From contig NZ_KK853997.1 of assembly GCF_000696185.1 (NCBI RefSeq), positions 7,888,370 to 7,923,758 of the forward strand: 35,389 nt of DNA. The letters run 5' to 3'. A program made the position numbers and the translations under genes. This stretch comes from Kitasatospora cheerisanensis KCTC 2395 (GTDB lineage: Bacteria; Actinomycetota; Actinomycetes; Streptomycetales; Streptomycetaceae). Below the pieces are notes generated by a model. It was given only the letters and a program-made list of their open reading frames with translations, was not told the DNA's origin and searched no databases. Below are positions 23,361-31,070 of this stretch, one piece after another (position 1 is the first letter of the stretch; each line of letters opens with the position of its first letter).

Positions 23361-25922
23361 TCAGCTGTCGGCCGGCCAGAACGGCATCGGCGGGGTGCGG
23401 TCGTACACCGAGGCCAGCGCCGTCAGCACGCCGGCGGTGCCGGTCGCCAGGTCCATCGACAGGCGCAGCAACTGCTCGCCGGGGAAGGCCGGCCGGCCCC
23501 GGTACGGCAGCACGTGCCAGGCCAGGCGGCGGACATGACGGTCGATCAGGTCGTCCTCCGGCCCGGCGTCCAGCGCCAGCAGCGCGATCAGGCCGGCCCG
23601 GCCGTTGAACAGGCCCGGCTGCACGATGAACTCCGGCTCGGCGGCCGCCCGGACCAGCGCCAGCCGCTCGGCCAGCTCCGGGTCGGGACGGTGCCGCAGC
23701 AGGGCCTGCCCGACCGCGGCGATGCCCGCGCTGCCGGACTCCAGGTACGGCAGCACCCGGCTGCCGTCGTCCACCTGGAGGGTGCCGTCCTCGGCGACGA
23801 CGCACCGCTCCAGGTCCCGGTCCAGGGCCGCCCGGGCGAGGTCCAGCAGGGCCGGATCGGCGCACTCCTCGAACAGGCGGAGCAGCAGCAGCGCGGTGCC
23901 GCTCGCCCCGTGCAGCAGCCCGGGCCGGGCGACGGCCGGCGCGGGACCGCCCAGCCGGAGGGCGGCGACCGCCCGGTCCGCGCTGTCGGCCGCCGCGGCC
24001 AGCAGACCGCGATCGCCGGTGGCGCGGGCGAAGTGCAGGCGGGCCAGGCCGATGCCCGCCAGCCCCGCCGACAGGTCCGGGCCGGCGCCGTGCGCGTCGT
24101 CCTTGTCCAGGCGGCGCAGCAGTTCCAGAGCGGGCTCGCGGTGCCCGAGGCGGTCCAGCACCCAGGCGGTGCCGTGCCCGCCGACGAACAGCCCGGGCCG
24201 GGCCGGCTGCCGCTCCACCGCGTCCAACAGCCAGCGCACGTACCGCGGATCGAGCTCCGCGCCCACCGTGTGCAGCGCCCACAGGACACCCGCCGCGCCG
24301 TAGGACAGGCCCAGGCCGTCGTGGGTGAACTGGGCGGGGTCGCCCGGGAACAGCCGGTCGGCGCGGTCGGGCGTGGCACTCGCGGCGATCGCCGCCACCA
24401 GCCCGTCCCGCAGCCCGGGCCAGCCCTCCCGGCCCTCGCCGAACAGGCCCTCCACGGCCGCCAGTTGCTCCTGCTCGGCGGCGTGCTGCTGCGTGCGGTC
24501 GGGCCCGGTGCGGCCGGCGCCGGCCGGCGCCGCGTCCTCGTGCTCGGGCAGGAACCCGTCCGGCAGTTCGAAGCGCTTGCGGGCCGACCGGGCCAGCGTC
24601 GCGCCCTTCGCCGGGTGAAGCACCGTCAGCGGCAGCAGCGGCAGGAACGCCCACAGCCGCAGCGCCCGCAGGGCGTGCTCGTCCACCGCGAATCCGGTCA
24701 GTCCGGCCGGCGCCGCGAACCCGGCCGCCCCCAGCGCCGGCCGGACGAACTCCTCGACCGGCGAGGCGAGTTCGAAGTCGACGAAGACCACCGAGCCGTC
24801 CTCGCGGACGATCAGGTTGCGCGGGTGCAGGTCCCCGAAGACGATGCCGCGGCCGTGGATGGCGCGCAGCGCCCGTTCCACCGCGTCCAGCACCGCCGTC
24901 GCCTCCTCGCGGTAGGCGGCCACCGCCGCCTCGTCCGCGTCCGGATGCACCAGCGGGAAGCGCCGGCCGAACCAGTGGTGCAGCCCCTCGCCCTCCACGT
25001 ACTCCTGCACCAGGAACCGGTGCTCCCACGCCGTGAACTCGCCGAGCACCGCCGGCACCGCGTCCAGACCGGCCAGCGCCTCCAGGATCCGCTGCTCGCG
25101 CGCCAGTCGCTGCACGGCGTCCTCGCCGCGCTGGTCCAGGCCCGCGTACGGGCGGCCCTCCTTCAGGACGACCCGCTCGCCGCCGTCCGCCGGCCGCGCC
25201 AGGTAGATGCCGCCGCCGTTGGAGAAGTGCAGCGCCCGCTCCACCGTGAACGGGAACTCGCCGACACTGCTGCGGCCCGCCCCCGCCACCGTCTCCGCCA
25301 GCACCGCCGGCACCGGCGCCCACTCCGGGAGTTCGAACGCCGCCCGCCGCACGTCCGGCCGCAGCACCCCCGACGGCTCGCGCAGCGCCAGCACCAACTC
25401 GCCCTCCGCGTTGCGGCACCACTGCTCGGTGAACGCCCCGTAGCGCAGGTACAGCGGGCCGCTCCGCCAGCGCAGATCGCTCAGGACGTACGGGCCGGGC
25501 GCGCCCGCCAGGGCCTCGTCGAGGCCGGTGAGACATCGCTCCAACTGCGCCTCGTCGGCCGGGTACAGCGTCATGAACTTCCCGCTGGAGCCGCGCGAGG
25601 CGTACTTGGCGTTCTGCGTCTGCACCAGCGCCGGACTGCGCAGGAACTTGAACGCCACCCCGTGCTCGAAGCAGTGCGCCCGCACCACGTCCAGGATCCA
25701 CGGCGCGTTGTCCATGCAGGCCGACACGTGGACCTTCCAGCCCTGCTCCGGCAGCGGCGGGTCGACGGGCCGGTAGCCCACCCACACCTCGCGCAGGCTG
25801 CGCACCCAGCCGTTCGGCGCGGCTTCGGTGGCCGCCGGGAACTCGTCGCGGGCCGCCCACTGGACCGGGGAGTCGTAGAAGACCGGATCGGCGTAGGAGT
25901 ACGCCTCGTAGCGCATGTCCAT
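23361..25922 (-). CDS. Class III lanthipeptide synthetase LanKC (RamC/AmfT type)
   Basis: A three-domain enzyme that phosphorylates Ser/Thr of the precursor, eliminates phosphate to dehydro-residues and cyclises Cys onto them. The 853 residues show an N-terminal lyase region (about 1-210, with WGKVHVSA-like WKVHVSACMDNA and SGKFMTLYP), a kinase domain (about 220-490: GGGIYLARP, VVLKEGRPYAG with the ATP-binding Lys near 251, catalytic loop GIVFGDLHPRNLIV near 359, metal-binding VDFELAS near 380) and a C-terminal cyclase-like domain (about 530-853: GLSYGAAGVLWAL, GLFVGGHGTAWVL, GLLHGASGTALLL, LESGSAGIAAVGQAL, PGLFNGRAGLIALL). Zinc ligands of LanC are not obvious, normal for class III. ATG 25922 follows ATGGAGCGATCCG. 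The gene is intact and starts the operon. Confidence 0.93.
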   Translation of the reverse strand: MDMRYEAYSYADPVFYDSPVQWAARDEFPAATEAAPNGWVRSLREVWVGYRPVDPPLPEQGWKVHVSACMDNAPWILDVVRAHCFEHGVAFKFLRSPALVQTQNAKYASRGSSGKFMTLYPADEAQLERCLTGLDEALAGAPGPYVLSDLRWRSGPLYLRYGAFTEQWCRNAEGELVLALREPSGVLRPDVRRAAFELPEWAPVPAVLAETVAGAGRSSVGEFPFTVERALHFSNGGGIYLARPADGGERVVLKEGRPYAGLDQRGEDAVQRLAREQRILEALAGLDAVPAVLGEFTAWEHRFLVQEYVEGEGLHHWFGRRFPLVHPDADEAAVAAYREEATAVLDAVERALRAIHGRGIVFGDLHPRNLIVREDGSVVFVDFELASPVEEFVRPALGAAGFAAPAGLTGFAVDEHALRALRLWAFLPLLPLTVLHPAKGATLARSARKRFELPDGFLPEHEDAAPAGAGRTGPDRTQQHAAEQEQLAAVEGLFGEGREGWPGLRDGLVAAIAASATPDRADRLFPGDPAQFTHDGLGLSYGAAGVLWALHTVGAELDPRYVRWLLDAVERQPARPGLFVGGHGTAWVLDRLGHREPALELLRRLDKDDAHGAGPDLSAGLAGIGLARLHFARATGDRGLLAAAADSADRAVAALRLGGPAPAVARPGLLHGASGTALLLLRLFEECADPALLDLARAALDRDLERCVVAEDGTLQVDDGSRVLPYLESGSAGIAAVGQALLRHRPDPELAERLALVRAAAEPEFIVQPGLFNGRAGLIALLALDAGPEDDLIDRHVRRLAWHVLPYRGRPAFPGEQLLRLSMDLATGTAGVLTALASVYDRTPPMPFWPADS

Positions 25923-26662
25923 CGGATCGCTCCATGGCGCGTCGCGGGGGAGGGGGATCGGGTCCGTGCGGCGGACGGCGTTCGAGCTGCCGGAGCGCGG
26001 CACGGGCCGGGTCGGGCCGGCGCAGCACGGACGGAGCCGCAGCGGCACGGGCGGGGTGGAGCCGCAGCAGCACGGACGGAGCCGGAGCGACGCGGCACGG
26101 GGGACGGCTGAGCCGGACCGATTGTGAGATCGGCTGACTGCCACCGAGAGTCTGCAAGGGCCGGCGCGGCCGTCGAAAGGGCCTCGGCGAGGGTTGGCCG
26201 GAATCTGCGGGCGCACACCGGGAGCACGCCCGGCAGCGCCCGGCGCTCCCTTTACCCGGGCTTTTCCTGACGGACCGTCGGCACCGGCGCCGGCCCGCAC
26301 CCGCCGCTCGCGGCACCCGGCCAGCGCGGATTCCCCCGCGCGGCCCGCGCCGCCGGCCCACCGTCGCCCGCGCCGCACCCGCCGTCCCGGGGTCGCACCT
26401 CGGCACAACGTCGGAGCGCACGAGTCCGGTTGCCGAGCCTCCGCCCGGCAGCCGCTGTCCGGTACCCGACCGGCGCGCCACGGGCATCGAGGGCGTGCTC
26501 CCACCACCGCGCGCGCCCACCGGCCCGGACATCGTCCCAGCTACGCGCCCCCGGCGCGCTTGCTGCTGTGCGCGCCCCACCTTGTCCACCGCGCCCCCGC
26601 CGGGGCCGGGGAATTCCGATTGTCGGTCTTCCGGAACGCCGCACCCGGGTAGCAACCCCCGC
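25923..26662. promoter_or_regulatory. Divergent promoter region between LanKC and the dehydrogenase, with repeats
   Basis: No gene is called in these 740 bp. The part nearest LanKC (26022-26115) holds repeated segments: an 18-bp sequence beginning GCAGCACGGACGG at 26022-26039 recurs exactly at 26067-26084, and related GCACGGGC-containing units lie between and after. At 26118-26133 there is a perfect inverted repeat CCGAT-TGTGAG-ATCGG within the least GC-rich pocket of the region. Either could bind a regulator of the lanthipeptide operon. I could not assign -10/-35 elements with confidence for either gene. Confidence 0.45.
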
Positions 26663-27352
26663 ATGGCGACACACTTCCTCACCGGCGCCGGCTCCGGAAT
26701 CGGCGCGGCCACCGCCGAACTCCTCACCGCCCGCGGCGACCGACTCTGGCTGCTGGCCCGCGACCAACACACCGCAGACCGGCTGCGCGAACAGTTCCCC
26801 ACCTGCCGCACCGTCGTCGCGGACCTCGCCGAACCCGCCGCCCTGGCCGCGGCGCTCGCCGGCCCGGACGCCCCGGCCCGGCTCGACTCCCTGCTGCACG
26901 TCGCGGGCGTCGCCGACTGGGGCCCGGTCGGCGACAGCGACCACGAACTGTGGGACCGCACCCTCACCGTCAACCTGCTCGCCCCCGCCGAACTCACCCG
27001 CCTGCTGCTGCCCGCACTGCGCGCCGCCCACGGCCACGTCGTCTTCATGAACTCCGGCGCCGGCCTGCACGCCCCGCCCGGCCTCGGGGCGTACGCGGCC
27101 TCCAAGTTCGCCCTCAAGGCCCTCGCCGAATCCCTCCGCGCCGAGGAGCACCCGCACCGGGTCCGCGTCACCACCGTCTACCCCGGCGAGGTCGACACCC
27201 CCATGCAACGCCGCCTGCACGCCCGCTTCCAGCTCGAGTTCGACCCGAGCGTCTGCCTGACCCCGCAATCGGTCGCCTCCGCGCTCGCCACCGTCCTCGA
27301 CCACCCGCACGACGGAACGATGAGCGACCTGATGCTCCGGCCCGGCGGCTGA
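26663..27352 (+). CDS. Short-chain dehydrogenase/reductase
   Basis: A 229-residue cytoplasmic NAD(P)-dependent oxidoreductase of the classical SDR type. The Rossmann motif TGAGSGIG is at residues 7-14, an Arg (LLARD) after strand 2 suggests preference for NADP, the mid-motif is HVAGVADWG, the catalytic Ser is in MNSGAG, and the catalytic pair is YAASK. VYPGEVDTPM is the usual sequence after strand 6. Homologues closest in style are annotated only as SDR family oxidoreductases; the substrate cannot be inferred. No Shine-Dalgarno precedes ATG 26663 (GGTAGCAACCCCCGC), so translation may be leaderless. It is transcribed away from the lanthipeptide operon. Confidence 0.88.
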   Translation: MATHFLTGAGSGIGAATAELLTARGDRLWLLARDQHTADRLREQFPTCRTVVADLAEPAALAAALAGPDAPARLDSLLHVAGVADWGPVGDSDHELWDRTLTVNLLAPAELTRLLLPALRAAHGHVVFMNSGAGLHAPPGLGAYAASKFALKALAESLRAEEHPHRVRVTTVYPGEVDTPMQRRLHARFQLEFDPSVCLTPQSVASALATVLDHPHDGTMSDLMLRPGG

Positions 27353-27512
27353 CGGCCCCCGCCCTGCGCCTCGACGCCGGGGACCGCCGGGCCCGCCGGC
27401 GGTTCTGAGGGAGCGTCATGCCGTTTGGCGGGCGACCTCCCTCCGGAGGCAAAGCACAGGCAAAGTACGATCGGGGCGCTCGCGCAACCGACTCTCAGAG
27501 GAGTGCCCCCGG

Positions 27513-28277
27513 ATGGTGTTCAAGCGGCTTCTCGGCGCCCTGGGCATCGGCGGACCCACCGTCGACACCGTGCTGTCCACGCCGACCGTCCGGCCCGGCG
27601 GCACCGTGCACGGCCAGGTCAACCTGGTCGGCGGCGACCGCGAGGCCGAGATCAACGGCATCACGCTCTGCCTGGCCGCCCGGGTCGAGGTCGAACACGA
27701 GGACGGCGAGAGCCACACCACCAAGGAGTTCGCCCGCGTCCAGGTCTGCGGCCCGCTGCGGCTGGCCGCCGGCGAGCAGCGCGCCGTCCCGTTCGCCTTC
27801 CCCGTGCCGTGGGAGACCCCGCTCACCGCGATCGGCGGCCACCACCTGTCCGGCATGGTGCCCGGCGTCCGCACCGACGTGGACATCGCCGGCCAGCTGG
27901 ACCGCGGCGACACCGACCCGCTCGCCGTCGAGCCGCTGCCCGTGCAGCAGCGCGTCCTGGAAGCCCTGGCCGCGCTCGGCTTCCACTTCCACCGCGCCGA
28001 CCTCGAAGCCGGCCGCATCCACGGCACCGGCCAGACCTTCCCCTTCTACCAGGAGATCGAGTACAAGGCGGCCCCGCAGTTCGCCCACCGCTGCAACGAG
28101 ATCGAACTCTCCTTCGTCACCTCGCCCCACCAGGTCGAGGTGGTCCTCGAGTTCGACAAGCGCGGCCTCTTCCACAGCGGCGACTCCGTCCGCACCTTCG
28201 CCCTCGACCACGCCTCCGGCCAGTACGACCTGACCGGCACGGTGGACGGTTGGATCCGCGGCGTGCTGGGCCACTGA
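27513..28277 (+). CDS. Sporulation-control protein Spo0M-like (SpoM)
   Basis: A 254-residue soluble protein with an arrestin-like beta-sandwich fold. The start MVFKRLLGALGIGGPTVDTVL, the early GGTVHGQVNLVGGDREAEI and the PFAFPVPWETPLT segment are characteristic of the Spo0M family, which in Bacillus modulates sporulation and is widespread in streptomycetes. ATG 27513 follows CAGAGGAGTGCCCCCGG. A TACGAT hexamer at 27466-27471, in a locally A-rich stretch, is a possible -10. The gene is convergent with the NTPase/WD40 gene, with only 7 bp between stop codons. Confidence 0.88.
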   Translation: MVFKRLLGALGIGGPTVDTVLSTPTVRPGGTVHGQVNLVGGDREAEINGITLCLAARVEVEHEDGESHTTKEFARVQVCGPLRLAAGEQRAVPFAFPVPWETPLTAIGGHHLSGMVPGVRTDVDIAGQLDRGDTDPLAVEPLPVQQRVLEALAALGFHFHRADLEAGRIHGTGQTFPFYQEIEYKAAPQFAHRCNEIELSFVTSPHQVEVVLEFDKRGLFHSGDSVRTFALDHASGQYDLTGTVDGWIRGVLGH

Positions 28278-28284
28278 CGCCCGG

Positions 28285-31070
28285 TCAGGAACCCGCGGGG
28301 CCGGCTGCCTCGGCCAGATCGATGCCGAGGACGCCGGTGCGGGTCGCCACGCAGAGGCGGCCGGTGTCGGTGATGACGAGGCCGACCGCGCGGGTGCCGA
28401 AGTGCAGGTCGAGGGTGACGCGTTCGGCGCCCAGGAGGACGACGCGGATCGGGCCGTCCTCCCAGGCAGCGGCGTACATCAGGCCGTTGGGGGTGGTGGC
28501 GACCGCGACGGCGGTGACGGGCGGTCGCGGGCGAGGACCGGCTCCTTGAGGGGGTAGCGGTCGGGCATCCAGGTCCAGACGGTGCCGTCGGCGCCGCCGG
28601 AGATGACGAGGTGCTCGTTCTCGTAGCCGGCGACGTCCACGGCGGTGACCGGCCCTTGGTGGAACTGGGTGTCCGCGCGGCGTGGTTCGCCGGTGTCGAT
28701 CGCGGGGATCGCGTGCACGTACCCGTTCTCGTCGCCCAGCACCATCACCGGGCGGGCCGGCCGGAGGAGCCCATCGCGGTGGCCCCGTGCTCGAGTGACT
28801 CGCGCAGCCGGACCAGGGCGTTCGTGGCCGTGCGGGAATTGTCGTCCGGGATGATGGAGTTGACGGACCCGTCACGCTGGAGCGCGTGGGCGCTGCCGTC
28901 ATGTCCCCAGGCCAGGGCGACCGTCGACGGGTCGTCGAGCACGATCCGGCGGACCCGCTTCGACAGCGACCCGTCCGCGAGCTCCAGGGCGTACACCGAG
29001 CGGCCGACGCCGACCATCAGCAGGCCGTCCAGGTCGGGGCCGTGGCCGGCGGCCAGCAGGTACACCGGCTCCATGCGGCGCCCGAACGACCAGCGAGCCC
29101 GCCAGGTGTGACCGGCCATCAGCGCAAACCGCTCCGCCAGGTCGGCGAGCGCCGGGTCCTCGGCGCCGGCCAGCCAGGTGTGCAGCGCCGACGCCCGCAC
29201 CCGAGGGCGCCGGTCGCCGCCACCACCGGTCCGGCCAGCCACCACGCCTCGATCAGCCGCCGTCGCGGCTCGCCTTCCAGATCCGGGGTCACGGTGGCGA
29301 GCGGACCCGTGCGCAGCCGAGTCCGCGAGGTCGCGTCCTGGTACGCCTTGGCGAAGCTGGTGACCGCGGCGGTGACGGCCGCCGGGTCCGCGTGCACGAG
29401 GACGTTCGGGTCGGAGAGCAGGTCGGCGACCGGGGCGCCGGTACGTGCGGCGTGCCGCAGGACGAGTCCGAGCCGGGCGGCATCGTGCGGCCCCGGGGCG
29501 GTGGGGAACAGGGACTGACGAAGTGTTGCGTGGTCGGGGCCCCAGTGGGCGAGCCGTTCGGCGAAGGTGTGGGGCCAGACCCGTAGCCGACCGCCGTCCT
29601 CGGACGGAAGGACGAAGGCCTCCGCTTCCCCGACGGCCGACGGCCCGCCCGTGTTCGGCAGCGCGTTCCACAGGTCGGTGTCGACGGCGTCGCCCGCGGC
29701 AGCCAGCGCGATGATCGGCGCGCGGGTCGTCTCGGGCAGGGAGGCCCACCAGGCCTCGGCGAGCGTCTCGGCCTTCTGCGCGGGCCGGCGGCGGGGTCGA
29801 CGGGCGCGCCGGGGCGGTGCGGGCGGCGAGCAGGGCGAGCGCGGGGGACGGGTAGAGCGCGGCGGCGGGGAGTTGATGGTGTGCCAGCGATGCGCACCAC
29901 TGGGCGTAGGCGTCGGGGTCGGTCCACTGCGGCCGGTCCAGGTCGAGGACGGCAGAGGGGACGTCGAGCGCCTCGGCGGCGGGCGTGCCGGTGGCGCATT
30001 CGACGACGATCCGCAGCCAGGGCACGGTGAGCAGCGGCCGCAGCACCTTCTCGGCGATGCGCTGCGGGGCGTCCGGGACCAGGCCGGCGCCCGCGCGGTC
30101 GAGGCCGGTGACGACCAGCACCCGGGGCGTGCCGTCGGTGAACGTCTCGATGAGCTCGTGCGCGTCGGCTGCTGTCGTCCCGAGCCCGCGGGCGAGGGTC
30201 CAGACGAAGCTGTCGGCGGTGAGACCCTCGGCGTCCAGCTGGACATGGACGCGGCGGTCGGTGCGGGGGTTGTCGGGCGGGCAGGCGGCAGCGAGCCAGC
30301 GCAGCAGGTGCGTGCGGCCGCTGCCGCTCGACCCGCCACCCGGCACAGCCGCGGCGCCTGCGGATCGCCGAGCCACCCGAGCAGCGCCCGCCCGGCCGGC
30401 CGCCGGCCGGCGTGCAGCGGCGGCAGCGGCGCAGTGACGGCCCCGGCGGGGGCTGCTCGGCGGGCGCGCCGCGGCGGGGGTTCGGCCAGTACCGCACCGG
30501 CTTCCCCCAGGGGTCCAACTGCCATCCGCCGTCCACCGCATCCGGGTTGTTCTTGTCGGTCTCGAACAGCCAGTCGCCGTGCCGGGCACGCTCGGTGGAG
30601 GAGCGGCCCGCGTTGCCGGGGAACGGACGGTAGGCGGCCGGCGTGATCGGTTCCTTCGGCGGCACCCAGCCCGCCTCGCCCAGGCGTTCGACCTCCGCGA
30701 GGGATTCGGCGGTGGCGGCTGCCGAGAGGTCCGGCAGGCCGCGGTAGCTGTCCGAGGGCTCCGTGCCGAGGGCGGTGCACGCCTGGGACGGTGTCAGGTC
30801 CCTCGCGCGCGCGTCCCGCAGGCGGCCGAACCAGTAGCCGTAGGCGTTGAGATCCTTGCGGACCAGCAGCGGCACGAAACTGGCGGCGTTCTCCTCGTCG
30901 GAGAACCACAGGTAGCCGTGCAGCCTGTCGCCCTCGTCCAGCACCGGGTAGTACGTCACCGGTCCGGTGGCGGTGCCCGCGTAGCGCGGCGGGCCGGCGT
31001 CCACGATCTGCATGTCGGTATCCCTGTCGTCGGCTTCGGCGGTCTCGGGGAGGCGGGGTGTCTCTGTCAC
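28285..31070 (-). pseudogene. P-loop NTPase with WD40-like C-terminus, coupled to the toxin; frame broken several times
   Basis: Read through by adding seven single bases (near 28521, 28763, 29200, 29783, 29810, 30337 and 30442), the sequence gives one uninterrupted protein of 930 residues. Its parts: residues 1-200, a domain containing HGYLWFSDEENAASFVPLL and LTPSQACTALG that I do not recognise; then a P-loop, GGSSGSGRTHLLRW, with Arg where Lys is usual, and a Walker-B-like RVLVVTGLD, as in STAND/AAA-type NTPases; a long helical middle; and a C-terminal beta-propeller-like region (ISGGADGTVWTWMPD is a WD40-type blade). The GTG start at 31070 overlaps the stop of the toxin gene (GTGA), so translation is coupled. 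Its place suggests immunity, assembly or regulation for the toxin, but nothing shows which. It may be truly decayed. Confidence 0.65.

Noticed and set aside
25966..25995. A 30-bp stretch on the plus strand that matches, in inverted orientation, 25323-25352 inside LanKC (27 of 30 positions, both reading like RR-x-AFELPE)
   Set aside because: At this GC content a match of this length is expected a few times by chance in 35 kb, and the flanks do not match.
23124..26111. A 995-codon open frame on the plus strand opposite LanKC
   Set aside because: The translation is Arg/Gln/Pro/Val-rich without motifs, while the opposite strand encodes a complete LanKC and a precursor peptide.
26620..26628. TTGTCGGTC, a second possible DNA-damage promoter upstream of the dehydrogenase
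   Set aside because: The element matches the upstream part of RecA-NDp, but at the required 8-nt spacing the sequence is CGCCGC, not a -10, and the start codon is 35 bp farther on.
29776..29815. A single inserted base as the cause of the frame change near 29.8 kb
   Set aside because: One insertion would also restore the downstream frame, but two single-base losses give a more protein-like stretch (GAPVDPAAGP) and a total length divisible by three with the other corrections.
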